A stretch of 64,000 nt of DNA, from the NCBI GenBank assembly GCA_016286995.1, contig JAEEVA010000003.1:1-64000 (forward strand). Direction: 5' to 3'. Below are positions 19,392 through 29,537 of this stretch, piece by piece; within the stretch, counting starts at the first letter, position 1; every line of letters starts with the position of its first letter. Origin of the DNA: Prevotella sp. GTDB taxonomy: Bacteria; Bacteroidota; Bacteroidia; Bacteroidales; Bacteroidaceae. The notes beneath the pieces are model-generated. The model saw only the letters and a program-made list of their open reading frames with translations. It did no database searches and was not told where the DNA came from. The position numbers and the translations under genes were made by a program.

Positions 19392-20279
19392 ATGAAAGCA
19401 TTTGTTTTTCCCGGTCAGGGAGCACAGTTTGTAGGTATGGGCAAGGACCTGTACGACACGAATGATACTGCCAAGCAGTTGTTTGAGAAAGCTAACGAAA
19501 TTCTTGGATATCGCATTACAGACATCATGTTCGAGGGTACTGACGAGGACCTGAAGCAGACGAAGGTGACTCAGCCCGCAGTATTTCTGCACAGCGTTAT
19601 TAGCGCTATCTGTATGGGCGACGCCTTCGCCCCCAAGATGACGGCTGGTCACTCGCTGGGTGAGTTTTCGGCATTAGTAGCTGCCGGCGCCCTGTCGTTC
19701 GAGGATGGTCTGAAACTGGTTTATGCCCGTGCCATGGCCATGCAGAAGGCTTGTGAGGCTCAGCCATCGACCATGGCAGCCATCATCGGCCTGCCCGACG
19801 AGAAGGTAGAGGAAGTGTGCGCAGCCATCAATCGTGAGGGTCACGTGGCGGTATGTGCCAACTATAACAATCCTGGTCAGCTGGTCATCAGCGGTGACAT
19901 CGAGGCCATCAACGAGGCCTGCGAACAGCTGAAGGCTGCCGGTGCCAAGCGTGCCCTGCCCCTGAAGGTTGGCGGTGCCTTCCACTCTCCGCTGATGCAA
20001 CCCGCCAAGGATGAGTTGCAGGCTGCTATTGAGAAGACGGAGTTCAAAGAGCCCATTTGTCCCGTCTACCAGAACGTGGACGGCAAGCCGCATACCGATG
20101 CTGCTGAAATCAAACAGAACCTGATTGCCCAGCTGACAAGTTCTGTTCGCTGGACCCAGTGTGTGCAGAACATGATTGCCGACGGTGCTGACGACTTCAC
20201 GGAGTGCGGTCCCGGCAAGGCACTGCGTGGCATGATAGCCAAGATCAACAGTGAAGTAGCGGCTCATGGAATCGAATAA
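19392..20279 (+). CDS. fabD: Malonyl-CoA:ACP transacylase
   Basis: MKAFVFPGQGAQFVGMG, GHSLGEFSALVAAGAL, GGAFHSPLM, CGPGKALRGM. Confidence 0.97.
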   Translation: MKAFVFPGQGAQFVGMGKDLYDTNDTAKQLFEKANEILGYRITDIMFEGTDEDLKQTKVTQPAVFLHSVISAICMGDAFAPKMTAGHSLGEFSALVAAGALSFEDGLKLVYARAMAMQKACEAQPSTMAAIIGLPDEKVEEVCAAINREGHVAVCANYNNPGQLVISGDIEAINEACEQLKAAGAKRALPLKVGGAFHSPLMQPAKDELQAAIEKTEFKEPICPVYQNVDGKPHTDAAEIKQNLIAQLTSSVRWTQCVQNMIADGADDFTECGPGKALRGMIAKINSEVAAHGIE

Positions 20280-21921
20280 AGTTGTTATCTATCAAGTATT
20301 TACCAGGCTGTTCGGCAATCGTAACGTGACTCGCATAGAGAATGGTACGATGGCTGAAAACGGCTGTGGTAAGATGAACGACTTCACACCACGGGTACTG
20401 AAAGACATCGCTGCCTTGGGCGTGAGCCATGTGTGGTATACAGGCATCATCCGCCACGCCACGCAGACCGACTATACGGCCTACGGCATACCCCGCCAGC
20501 ATCCTGCAGTGGTGAAAGGCAAAGCCGGTTCTCCCTATGCCATTGCCGACTACTACGACATCGACCCCGATCTGGCCGTCGACGTGAAGCAGCGCATGCA
20601 GGAGTTCGAGGAACTGGTGAAGCGCACCCACGAGGCTGGACTGAAAGTCATCATCGACTTCGTACCCAACCATGTGGCACGCCAGTACCAATCGATCTGC
20701 AAGCCCCGCAAGGTGAAAGACCTGGGCGAGGAGGACGACACACAGATGGGCTTCAACCCGCAGAACAACTTCTACTACTGTCCTGGACAGCGACTGTCAC
20801 CCTACTTCGACCTGTATGCCGGTGAAGCGGAGCCCTATTTGGAAGAGCCTGCCAAGGCAACGGGCAACGACCACTTCGACAATGCCCCAGGCAAGAATGA
20901 CTGGTACGAAACGGTGAAGCTGAACTACGGCGTCGACTACTATGCCGGCGGTGTGGGCTACTTCGACCCCCTACCCGACACGTGGAAGAAGATGACCGAC
21001 ATCCTGCTATTCTGGGCCAAGAAGGGTATCGACGGTGTCCGTTGCGACATGGCTGAGATGGTGCCTGCCGAATTCTGGGCATACGCCACACAGGTAGTAA
21101 AAAAGAAGTATCCGAAACTGCTGTTCATTGGCGAGGTATACAACCCCAGCGAATACCGCCACTACCTCTCATCTGGCTTCGACTGGCTGTATGACAAGGT
21201 GGGCATGTACGACACGATGCGTGCCTGCATCAACCACCATGCACCAACGTCAGCCATCACCAGAGCCTGGCAATACACGGATGACATCCGCCAGCACATG
21301 TTATATTTCCTGGAAAATCACGACGAACAACGCATCGGCAGCGACTTCTTTGCTGCCAACGGCAAGAAGGGTGTGCCGGCCATGATCGCCTCGGTGCTGA
21401 TGTCGCAGAATCCGTTCATGCTGTATGCCGGACAGGAATACGGTGAACGGGGCATGGACCGCGAGGGTTTCTCAGGCAACGACGGTCGCACGACCATCTT
21501 CGACTACTGGTCTGTGGACACGCTGTGCCGTGCCGCCCAGAACAAGCTGACTGACGACGAGCAGCAGCTGTACGACATCTACAAGAAAACGCTACTCATC
21601 AGCCGCAAGGAAAAAGCCGCCAGCGAAGGCAGTTCGTACGACCTCATGTATGTGAACCAGCAACTGGAGCGCCAATATGCTTTCCTGCGCTATGCCGACG
21701 GCGAGTTGCTGCTGGTGGCGGTGAACTTTGAGGACCGTGACGTCGTGATCGACATACACGTCCCTGCCCACGCCTTCGAATTTCTGGGTATCAAGGAGAA
21801 AATGGTGATTGCCACAGACTTGCTGACACGCGAGCGCTTAGCTATGGCCTTGCGTAAGAACAGCGGTGTTCGCATGGAAATTGCGGCACGCAGCGGCAGA
21901 ATCTGGAAGGTGAAATTGTAG
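20266..21921 (+). CDS. GH13 alpha-amylase family protein
   Basis: VIIDFVPNHVA, GIDGVRCDMAEMVP, LFIGEVYNP, FLENHDEQRI; overlaps the fabD end by 14 nt. Confidence 0.93.
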   Translation: MESNKVVIYQVFTRLFGNRNVTRIENGTMAENGCGKMNDFTPRVLKDIAALGVSHVWYTGIIRHATQTDYTAYGIPRQHPAVVKGKAGSPYAIADYYDIDPDLAVDVKQRMQEFEELVKRTHEAGLKVIIDFVPNHVARQYQSICKPRKVKDLGEEDDTQMGFNPQNNFYYCPGQRLSPYFDLYAGEAEPYLEEPAKATGNDHFDNAPGKNDWYETVKLNYGVDYYAGGVGYFDPLPDTWKKMTDILLFWAKKGIDGVRCDMAEMVPAEFWAYATQVVKKKYPKLLFIGEVYNPSEYRHYLSSGFDWLYDKVGMYDTMRACINHHAPTSAITRAWQYTDDIRQHMLYFLENHDEQRIGSDFFAANGKKGVPAMIASVLMSQNPFMLYAGQEYGERGMDREGFSGNDGRTTIFDYWSVDTLCRAAQNKLTDDEQQLYDIYKKTLLISRKEKAASEGSSYDLMYVNQQLERQYAFLRYADGELLLVAVNFEDRDVVIDIHVPAHAFEFLGIKEKMVIATDLLTRERLAMALRKNSGVRMEIAARSGRIWKVKL

Positions 21922-21936
21922 GACAGGCAATAAGCG

Positions 21937-22731
21937 TCAAAAGCTATTAAGAGAAAAGAGTCCATCAGCGTCGTCGCGGTCTTCCAGAACACGGAATTTA
22001 CTGCGACGACGTTGTAGTTCTTTCAGGTCGATATCAACGGTGAGGCTCTCCTCCTGATGCCTATGACACTGTCCCAGAGTTTTACCATAGGCGTCAATGA
22101 CACACGAACAGCCGACATAGTGTGAATAAGGATCAGAGCCAACACGATTACATCCGATGAAATAGCACTGGTTTTCAATAGCACGTGCCCTTGTAAGCAG
22201 TTGCCAGGCAGACTGACGGTTTTCCGGCCAGTTGGCAACACAAAGAATCGCGTCATATTCATGTCCTGTAGCATAACGGCTCCATACAGGGAAACGCAGG
22301 TCGTAGCAAGTAAGCAGCTGGATACGGAAGCCTGCATAGTTCACTATGACTTGCTGCTGACCCGGGGTGTAATAGCGGTCTTCATGACCATAAGAAAAGA
22401 GGTGATGCTTGTCATAGTAGGCTATCTGGCCGTTTCTACCGTCTACAAAATAGTGGCGATTGCGATAGCTTCCGTCGTCGAGAAGGATGGCCAGGCTGCC
22501 GCTGATGGCACAATGACGGGAAGTTGCCATAGTACGCATCCATTCAAAAGCGGCATTACCAGACTCACCGCAGGCAATACCCTGTGGTTCAGTTACGAAC
22601 CCTGTACTCCACATCTCAGGCAGCACATAAAGGTCACTCTCATCCGACTCAGCTATCAACCGTTGAGCTTCACGGATGTTCTCCTCCGGCAACATCCAAC
22701 GGATATTCGTCTGTAGAAGTGTAACTTTCAA
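21937..22731 (-). CDS. Nitrilase-superfamily amidohydrolase (omega-amidase-like)
   Basis: YVLPEMWSTGF (E), YYDKHHLFSYG (K), LLTCYDLRFPVWSR (C) catalytic triad. Confidence 0.92.
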   Translation of the reverse strand: MKVTLLQTNIRWMLPEENIREAQRLIAESDESDLYVLPEMWSTGFVTEPQGIACGESGNAAFEWMRTMATSRHCAISGSLAILLDDGSYRNRHYFVDGRNGQIAYYDKHHLFSYGHEDRYYTPGQQQVIVNYAGFRIQLLTCYDLRFPVWSRYATGHEYDAILCVANWPENRQSAWQLLTRARAIENQCYFIGCNRVGSDPYSHYVGCSCVIDAYGKTLGQCHRHQEESLTVDIDLKELQRRRSKFRVLEDRDDADGLFSLNSF

Positions 22732-22750
22732 CGGCCTGCTCTCCTCAATA

Positions 22751-23551
22751 TTAATACTCTATCAGTTGTGACGACAGCTTGCCTTGGAACGACACCACTT
22801 GATCAACCAAATAGCACGAGGCCTCATCAGGCACGCATAATGACACATTGAAATGGAAGCCTCGGGCATCAATCTTATTATATTCCATGTTGTTGAGTAC
22901 AGACTGTTCCAAGAAACGTTGCGGCACACGCTGCACGTAGTCCTTCTTGTGGAAATTGCGGGAGAAAAGCTGAGTGGAACCACGGAAAATACTCAAATGA
23001 ATGATATTGTCATAGTAGACGTTCGTCACGTCAAGCCCATCCTCATTCACCGTCTGAATGGACACCTTATACTTCGTGGGATTAACAGCCACGTATAAGT
23101 GGTAGCGTTCGCCTTCATAGAACACCACCGTGTCGCGCTTCAGCACTTCCGTCAGGGTCAGTATCTGAGGTTTGCTCTTGTCAAAGGTCTGCCCGAGTTC
23201 CTCATCCTCGTTCTTGATACACTTGACCGTTTCACCCGTCTGGCTCTTGAACCACAACACATGCTCAGTCTGCTTTTCAATGTAGTAACGGCCTTCAGAA
23301 CCGATGTAGAGCGTGTCGCCCACAACACGGAAACGTGCCGGCATGGAGGTGGAGTCAGCATAAAACACACTGTCGCCCTTCATCTGGAAGACAGCGGTCT
23401 CAGTTTCCTCGTCTATCCAAACGCCCTGCAGCAACCGCTTAGCTTCCTGGCTTTCCTCCTGCTCATCGACAGGTTTCTGCTTTTGGCTACAGGCAACCAA
23501 AAGAAGTGGCAGCAACAAAAGACATATTATATAATATAATACCTTATTCAT
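22751..23551 (-). CDS. Putative lipoprotein (DUF4738-like)
   Basis: Lipobox LLLVACSQKQ; start taken at MNKVLYYI. Confidence 0.7.
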   Translation of the reverse strand: MNKVLYYIICLLLLPLLLVACSQKQKPVDEQEESQEAKRLLQGVWIDEETETAVFQMKGDSVFYADSTSMPARFRVVGDTLYIGSEGRYYIEKQTEHVLWFKSQTGETVKCIKNEDEELGQTFDKSKPQILTLTEVLKRDTVVFYEGERYHLYVAVNPTKYKVSIQTVNEDGLDVTNVYYDNIIHLSIFRGSTQLFSRNFHKKDYVQRVPQRFLEQSVLNNMEYNKIDARGFHFNVSLCVPDEASCYLVDQVVSFQGKLSSQLIEY

Positions 23552-23565
23552 ATATAGACCATAAG

Positions 23566-24111
23566 TCAAAACACTTCAGCATCGCGCAACAAGGGCTGCT
23601 TCAGATCCTTCTCGCTCGTCAGCACCTCGTTAGAATCAATGGGCCATTCAATACCAAGTGCGGGGTCGTTCCAACGGATGCCAGCTTCTGCCTGAGGGGC
23701 ATAGACGTTGTCGACCTTATAGGTGAAGATGGCCTCGTCGCTCAACACCAGGAACCCATGAGCAAAACTACGTGGAATAAAGAACTGACGCTTATTCTCG
23801 TCACTCAGTTCCACCATCACGTGCTGGCCGAAGGTCGGACTTTGACGGCGCAGGTCAACAGCAACGTCCAACACTCTACCCTTGATGACGCGTACCAATT
23901 TAGCTTGAGAAAATTCTCCTTTCTGGTAGTGTAAACCTCGCAGGACACCGTATGAGGACTTCGATTCGTTATCTTGAATGAAGCAGACCGGACCGATCTT
24001 GTCCTCGAATTCCTGTTTCTTCCAAGCCTCGAAAAAATATCCTCGCGAATCGTTAAAGACCCGAGGCTCAATAATATACACACCTTGAATAACGGTTTCC
24101 TTGAATTCCAT
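23566..24111 (-). CDS. rfbC: dTDP-4-dehydrorhamnose 3,5-epimerase
   Basis: VLRGLHYQKGEFSQAKLVRVIKGRVLDVAVDLRRQSPTFGQHV, FIPRSFAHGFLVLSDEA. Confidence 0.96.
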   Translation of the reverse strand: MEFKETVIQGVYIIEPRVFNDSRGYFFEAWKKQEFEDKIGPVCFIQDNESKSSYGVLRGLHYQKGEFSQAKLVRVIKGRVLDVAVDLRRQSPTFGQHVMVELSDENKRQFFIPRSFAHGFLVLSDEAIFTYKVDNVYAPQAEAGIRWNDPALGIEWPIDSNEVLTSEKDLKQPLLRDAEVF

Positions 24112-24201
24112 CGTTCTTAAAAATTCTTATTTCTGCCTGCAAAGATAGGAAAAAAAATCGATTTATTTGCCAGTTTCCAAAAAAAATCGTAATTTTGCAA
24201 C

Positions 24202-25284
24202 GTGATTCAACTTGGACGACATATCGAGATTCTGCTTTTGGACAATGACTGTGTCATTGTTCCGGATTTTGGCGGTTTCGTAGCACACCATGTCTCTGCA
24301 CGCTATGACCAGGATGACCATATCTGGCTTCCCCCGATGCGAACCTTAGGGTTTAATCCGCAGCTGCGAATCAATGATTCGTTATTAGCCCAGTCGTATG
24401 TCAATGCCTACAACATCAGCTATCCGGAAGCCCTTCGGCGAATTGAGGACGAGACCAACGAATTGCGCCAGGAACTTGACAGCAAAGGCAGTTACGAACT
24501 GGCCGACATTGGCATGCTGTCCATCAATAGTAACGGGAACATTCAGTTCAGTCCTTGCGAAGCAGGCATTCTATCACCGGAATTCTATGGACTGGGAGGC
24601 TGTGAGTTCCTGACGATGAAAGAAACGCTGAAGGAGTCATTGAAGGAGTCGGCCAAAACCGTTACCATCGATGAAGAGGCACCAAAGCTCATTGAATTCA
24701 TCGACAACCACAACGACGATGATGACCGCGCCATACAGATTAAGATGTCGTGGGTTCGTAACGCCGTGGCCGTGGCTGCCGCCATCGTTGCCTTCTTCAT
24801 CATGGCTACACCTATTGCCAACAGCGACCTCAATACCAGTTCCATGAGCCAGCTACAGCACCGTGTATTCCAACGCCTCATGCCTCAGGACACTAACATG
24901 ACCAAGGCAACGCCTGTGGCAGTTGTCAAAGAGAAAGTGGAGAACACCGATACCTTCAAGACGACAAAGAATGCTGAGATGACTGAGATGGCGAAGACCG
25001 AAGAACCGGCAAAAGCTGAAGAGGCCACCAAGCCGACAGAGCATACTCCCGGTTATTGCATCGTGCTGGCCAGCCAAGTGAAACGTTCCAATGCCGACTA
25101 CTATGTAGAACAGCTTCACAAACAGGGTTATAAGGAAGCTCAGGTGTATGTTCACAACAATACAGTACGCGTCATCTATGGTGCCTACGAGACGGAAGCA
25201 GAAGCCTACCGTCAACTGAACCGCATGACCAGCAAGGAGGAATTTGCCGATGCGTGGGTGTACCAGATGAAAGGTAAGAGTTGA
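24202..25284 (+). CDS. HU-CCDC81-like / SPOR domain protein, GTG start
   Basis: N-terminal LGRHIEILLLDNDCVIVPDFGGFVAHH, single TM, C-terminal SPOR repeat YCIVLASQVKRSNADYYVEQLHKQGY. Confidence 0.85.
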   Translation: MIQLGRHIEILLLDNDCVIVPDFGGFVAHHVSARYDQDDHIWLPPMRTLGFNPQLRINDSLLAQSYVNAYNISYPEALRRIEDETNELRQELDSKGSYELADIGMLSINSNGNIQFSPCEAGILSPEFYGLGGCEFLTMKETLKESLKESAKTVTIDEEAPKLIEFIDNHNDDDDRAIQIKMSWVRNAVAVAAAIVAFFIMATPIANSDLNTSSMSQLQHRVFQRLMPQDTNMTKATPVAVVKEKVENTDTFKTTKNAEMTEMAKTEEPAKAEEATKPTEHTPGYCIVLASQVKRSNADYYVEQLHKQGYKEAQVYVHNNTVRVIYGAYETEAEAYRQLNRMTSKEEFADAWVYQMKGKS

Positions 25285-25320
25285 GAGGTTAGAGGTAAGA
25301 GATAAGAAGTAAGAGGTACC
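25273..25320 (+). repeat. Heptad tandem array reaching the start codon of the FHA gene
   Basis: GGTAAGA GTTGAGA GGTTAGA GGTAAGA GATAAGA AGTAAGA GGTACC-ATG; exact 7-nt period. Confidence 0.92.
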
Positions 25321-25881
25321 ATGAAGCGCGTCAGATGTCCCAAATGCGATAATTACATCATTTTCGACGAAACCAAGTATTCGCCGGGCCAGTCGCTGGT
25401 GTTCAAATGTAACGACTGTGGTAAGGAGTTCAGCATCCGCATCGGTGTGTCGAAACTGAAGAATACCCAGAAAGACGAGAATGCCGAGATGGCCGACGAC
25501 AACGGACAACAGTCAGCCAACGAAACCCGTTGCGGCTCCATTGTGGTCATCGAAAACGTGTTCCACTACAAGCAGATCATCCCTCTGCGTATGGGCGATA
25601 ACGTCATTGGCCGCTACCAGAAGGGCAATCCCATCAATACGGCATTCGAAACCGTCGACCCCAGCGTCGACCTGAACCACTGCACGCTGACCGTCAGTCG
25701 CGACAAGCGCGGCAACCTGCGCTATACGCTGGCCGACAACAACAGCAATACCGGCACGTTTGTGGGCGACGTTGAACTACAGCCTCGTGAACGACGGATC
25801 ATTGAGGATGGCACATTGTTTACGCTGGGTGCCACCAGCATTATCCTACGCACTGCCGATAGCGAGGAAGACCATTCCTAA
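25321..25881 (+). CDS. FHA domain protein with N-terminal MJ0042-type zinc ribbon
   Basis: RVRCPKCDNYIIF...VFKCNDCGKEFSI; FHA core NVIGRYQKGNP...VDLNHCTLTV...ADNNSNTGTFV. Confidence 0.85.
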   Translation: MKRVRCPKCDNYIIFDETKYSPGQSLVFKCNDCGKEFSIRIGVSKLKNTQKDENAEMADDNGQQSANETRCGSIVVIENVFHYKQIIPLRMGDNVIGRYQKGNPINTAFETVDPSVDLNHCTLTVSRDKRGNLRYTLADNNSNTGTFVGDVELQPRERRIIEDGTLFTLGATSIILRTADSEEDHS

Positions 25882-26766
25882 AAGCATCAGTACCAAGTCG
25901 AGTGCCTTGGCTTTCAAGTTCTTTTCGTGGAAGAAAAGGGCTCCAAACAGGAAACTTACGATAACACTACCCCTGCGAATCATTGATACGATGGAAATCA
26001 TCGCATCGGGATTTGACAGCGAGTAGAAATACAGGAAATCGGCTGTCGACAGGAACACGCTGACACCGATAATGGCCCAACGCCAATGGAAGGGTGTCGT
26101 CTTGCTGCGTTTTGGCCACCACAGGCAGAGCAGCATGACGAGCATCATAAAGCACTGGTAGATGTTATACCACGATTGTACCAGCATGCGGTTCAAACCA
26201 ACGCCACCGCTCTCGACAGGTGCCATCAAGTATTTGTCGTAGAGTCCGCTGACAGCACCCAATGCGGCGGCACCGACAATCATCCATATCCACCGGTTAT
26301 GACGGAAGTCGATACCCTCCTTCTTGCCACTTTTGCGCAACAAGAGATAGGAAACACAGGCAAGGGCAACACCTGCCCACTGCCAACCGTTCAACCGTTC
26401 GCCAAAGACCAGCAGTGCACCCACGAGCACCATCACAGGACGTGTGGCATTGATAGGGCCCACGATAGTCAACGGCAGGTGTTTCATACCGAAATAGCCC
26501 AACAGCCAACTGGACAATACCAGCACGGCCTTCAGGACCACATACTTATGTGCCTCCCAGCCACCAGATGCCACATAGAAAATGGAGCCATCCAATGTTT
26601 CCGTCGTCTGACTTAACACAATGAACGGAAGGAAAATCAGTGACGAGAACAACGTATTAAAAAACAATACGGGAATGACGGCATTCTCATGCAGGGCCAC
26701 TTTCTTTATCGTATCGTAACACCCCAACAGGGTAGCGGACATAAATGCCAATATCAACCAAGCCAT
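25846..26766 (-). CDS. EamA/DMT-family transporter
   Basis: Multi-TM, GPINATRPVMVLVGALLVFGERLNGWQWAG. Confidence 0.88.
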   Translation of the reverse strand: MAWLILAFMSATLLGCYDTIKKVALHENAVIPVLFFNTLFSSLIFLPFIVLSQTTETLDGSIFYVASGGWEAHKYVVLKAVLVLSSWLLGYFGMKHLPLTIVGPINATRPVMVLVGALLVFGERLNGWQWAGVALACVSYLLLRKSGKKEGIDFRHNRWIWMIVGAAALGAVSGLYDKYLMAPVESGGVGLNRMLVQSWYNIYQCFMMLVMLLCLWWPKRSKTTPFHWRWAIIGVSVFLSTADFLYFYSLSNPDAMISIVSMIRRGSVIVSFLFGALFFHEKNLKAKALDLVLMLLGMVFLAIGSA

Positions 26767-26770
26767 ATAT

Positions 26771-26798
26771 AAGTGAAAAGTGATAAGTGAAAAGTGAA
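26771..26798 (-). repeat. Heptad tandem array upstream of the DMT transporter start
   Basis: Plus strand AAGTGAA AAGTGAT AAGTGAA AAGTGAA; sense (TTTCACT)n ending 4 nt before ATG. Confidence 0.92.
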
Positions 26799-26814
26799 AA
26801 ATTTGCTACCGCTT

Positions 26815-27546
26815 TTAATATTTAACTTCTTCCAGAAACAGCGCTTTGGCGGGCATCGACTCACCTGCCTGCGTGCGCTTCTTGCCCTCTATCACCTGAC
26901 GGAATTCGTCGAGCGACATACGGCCACGACCCACCTCAATGAGCGTTCCGACAACGGCACGCACCATGTTCCGCAAGAAACGGTTGGCTATAATCTCGAA
27001 ATACCACGTTGTTTCTGACGTCTGATGCCACTGGGCGTGAGTCACCTTGCAGAGCGTGGTTTTCACGTCGCTGCCAGCCTTACAAAACGCACCGAAGTCC
27101 TCATACTCCAATAAGATGCGCCCGGCATCGTTCATGCGTTCGTAGTCCAGCTGGTAGTGCAACTCCAGCGAATATTGCCTCAGGAAGGGATTCTTCTGCG
27201 TATGCACATAATAATGATAGGTGCGCGATACTGCCGAGAAGCGGGCATGCATATCGTCGCTAACGGCTTCTACCTTGCTGACGCCAATATCCTGAGGCAA
27301 CAGGCCGTTCAGCTTATGCGCCAAATCGTCAACACTCATGGGAAGCTGCCCGATATCGAAGTGAGCTGCCATCTGACGGGCATGCACACCTGTATCAGTA
27401 CGACCAGCCCCCACCACATTGACCTCCTCGCGCAGCAGCAACGACAGACAGCGTTGCAACTCCTGCTGCACCGTAATGCCATTGGGCTGAATCTGCCAGC
27501 CATGATAGCGCGTTCCGTCGTAACTGAACCAGACAAAATATCGCAT
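26815..27546 (-). CDS. truA: tRNA pseudouridine synthase A
   Basis: FVWFSYDGTRYHGWQIQPNGITVQ, GAGRTDTGVHARQMAAHFD, FLRNMVRAVVGTLIEVGRG. Confidence 0.97.
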   Translation of the reverse strand: MRYFVWFSYDGTRYHGWQIQPNGITVQQELQRCLSLLLREEVNVVGAGRTDTGVHARQMAAHFDIGQLPMSVDDLAHKLNGLLPQDIGVSKVEAVSDDMHARFSAVSRTYHYYVHTQKNPFLRQYSLELHYQLDYERMNDAGRILLEYEDFGAFCKAGSDVKTTLCKVTHAQWHQTSETTWYFEIIANRFLRNMVRAVVGTLIEVGRGRMSLDEFRQVIEGKKRTQAGESMPAKALFLEEVKY

Positions 27547-27669
27547 AGCGGGTGCAAAAGTACAAATAATTTCTGAAAACCAAGTATACTCGGACAGAGT
27601 TTTTCTATTTTCATTACCGTCCGATGACAAGTCCGATGACAAGAAGTACCCCTATCCGTCTTAAAATAT

Positions 27670-29502
27670 ATGAGACGTCTATCATTCCTTATCATTTTTC
27701 TCTGCTGTCTGAACATGCAGGCGGCCGACATTTATATCACGCCCGACTCGTCACTGACAGACGCTGTTCGCAAAGCCCGTGAGATGCGACGGCTGGGACA
27801 GGCGACGGAAGTCACCATCCACCTCAGTGCCGGCACCTATTACCTTTATGAGCCGTTACGTCTGCGTCCTGAGGACAGTGGCTTGACCATTGTCGGTCCG
27901 TCCACTACTCCCAATGCATCCGCATTGGGCAACACCGCCGTCATCAGCGGAGGAATGCCCATCAGCAACTGGCAGCAGCAGGACGGGCTGTTAGTCGCTG
28001 ACGTACCCGACTTCAACGGCCGCCCCATAGACTTCCGACAGCTGTGGGTGAGCCCCCGTCAAACCTCCCCCCATCAAGGTGGCTTCGAAAAAGCCATCCG
28101 TGCCCGAAGTGTACCCGTCAGTATAGCTGACGGTAGCGACCCCTTCAAACAGATGCCGCGCATCCTGACCTACGACAAGAAGAACCACATCCTTTGGATA
28201 CCGAAGTCCGCCATTGACAATTCTCAATTCTCAATTCTCAATTCTCAATATGCAGAAATGGTCCTCCACGAGATGTGGTGCACCAGCAACCTACGCATCG
28301 CCTCCCTTAGTGTACACGGCGATTCGGTCGCCGTGCGTTTCCACAATCCCGAGGCAAAGATTCAGTTCGAACACCCTTGGCCGTCGCCTATGACTCCCAA
28401 TACGGGTCATCCGTCGCCCTTCTATCTGACCAACGCCAAAGAACTATTGGACGAACCCGGCGAATGGTATCACGACATCCGTGAGCATAAGCTCTATTAT
28501 ATGCCGCGACAGAATGAAACCATCCGAGAAGCTATTGTGCCGGTATTGGAAACATTGGTAGAATTCATCGGAAGTGCAGAACGGCCCGTTAGGAATATCA
28601 CCATCAAGGGGGTGACATTCAGCCATACTACATGGATGCGTCCCAGCGAGAAAGGGCATGTTCCCCTGCAAGCTGGCATGTATCTGACGGAAGCTTACAA
28701 GCTTCGTCCACAGATTGACCGCCCAAACAACCACAAGCTCGACAATCAGGGTTGGCTGGGACGTGCCGCTGCTGCCGTTGAGCTGCGCTATGCAGAAGAC
28801 GTCAATTTCGAAAGTTGCCGCTTTGAACATCTGGGCGGTTCAGGTCTCGACTATGTCGTTGGTTGTTGCGGAGGAGCTACGACAAACAGCACGTTCACCG
28901 ACATCGCCATGAATGGCTATGTCTGTGGTTCTTTTTCACCAGAAGGACTCGAGACGCACCTACCCTACCAGCCAGCAGATATGCGCGAGGTTTGCACAGA
29001 ACAGACCGTCAGCAACTGCGAGTTCTACGACGTAACCAACGAAGACTGGGGCTGTGTGGCCATCGCAGCAGGCTATGTCAGCGGCATCAACATCGAGCAC
29101 AACACCATCCACGACGTCAGTTATACGGGCATCAGCTTAGGCTGGGGCTGGAACCGTGACCTGGTCTGCATGAAAGACAACAAGGTACACGCGAACCTGA
29201 TTTATAACTACGCCCAACACATGTACGACTGTGCCGGCATCTATACGTTGGGCAACCAGCCTAGCACCGTCATCTCAGAGAATGTAGTGAAGGACATCGC
29301 TACGCCGTCGTACGTCCACGACCCGAACCACTGGTTCTACCTCTACACGGACGAGGGCTCGTCGAACATCACCATCAAGGACAACTGGACGCCCAGCGAA
29401 AAATTTCTCCAGAATGCCAACGGTCCCGGCAACGTGTGGGAGAACAACGGGCCACAAGTCAACAACGAAATCAAAAGCAAAGCAGGAAGGATAGAAAAAT
29501 AA
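27670..29502 (+). CDS. Secreted right-handed parallel beta-helix protein (possibly GH141-like glycosidase)
   Basis: Signal peptide, beta-helix repeats, TIHLSAGTYYLYEPLRLRPEDSGLTIVG...VTFSHTTW. Confidence 0.75.
   Translation: MRRLSFLIIFLCCLNMQAADIYITPDSSLTDAVRKAREMRRLGQATEVTIHLSAGTYYLYEPLRLRPEDSGLTIVGPSTTPNASALGNTAVISGGMPISNWQQQDGLLVADVPDFNGRPIDFRQLWVSPRQTSPHQGGFEKAIRARSVPVSIADGSDPFKQMPRILTYDKKNHILWIPKSAIDNSQFSILNSQYAEMVLHEMWCTSNLRIASLSVHGDSVAVRFHNPEAKIQFEHPWPSPMTPNTGHPSPFYLTNAKELLDEPGEWYHDIREHKLYYMPRQNETIREAIVPVLETLVEFIGSAERPVRNITIKGVTFSHTTWMRPSEKGHVPLQAGMYLTEAYKLRPQIDRPNNHKLDNQGWLGRAAAAVELRYAEDVNFESCRFEHLGGSGLDYVVGCCGGATTNSTFTDIAMNGYVCGSFSPEGLETHLPYQPADMREVCTEQTVSNCEFYDVTNEDWGCVAIAAGYVSGINIEHNTIHDVSYTGISLGWGWNRDLVCMKDNKVHANLIYNYAQHMYDCAGIYTLGNQPSTVISENVVKDIATPSYVHDPNHWFYLYTDEGSSNITIKDNWTPSEKFLQNANGPGNVWENNGPQVNNEIKSKAGRIEK
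27910..27929 (+). repeat. In-CDS perfect hairpin
   Basis: CCCAATGC-ATCC-GCATTGGG. Confidence 0.9.
28115..28133 (+). repeat. In-CDS perfect hairpin
   Basis: CCGTCAG-TATAG-CTGACGG. Confidence 0.88.
28219..28249 (+). repeat. In-CDS heptad array (AATTCTC)4
   Basis: AATTCTC x4 then AAT; encodes NSQFSILNSQY. Confidence 0.95.
28315..28335 (+). repeat. In-CDS perfect hairpin
   Basis: CACGGCGA-TTCGG-TCGCCGTG. Confidence 0.9.
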
Positions 29503-29537
29503 AAGAATAAAAAAAAAGAATAAAAGGACTGAACTCT

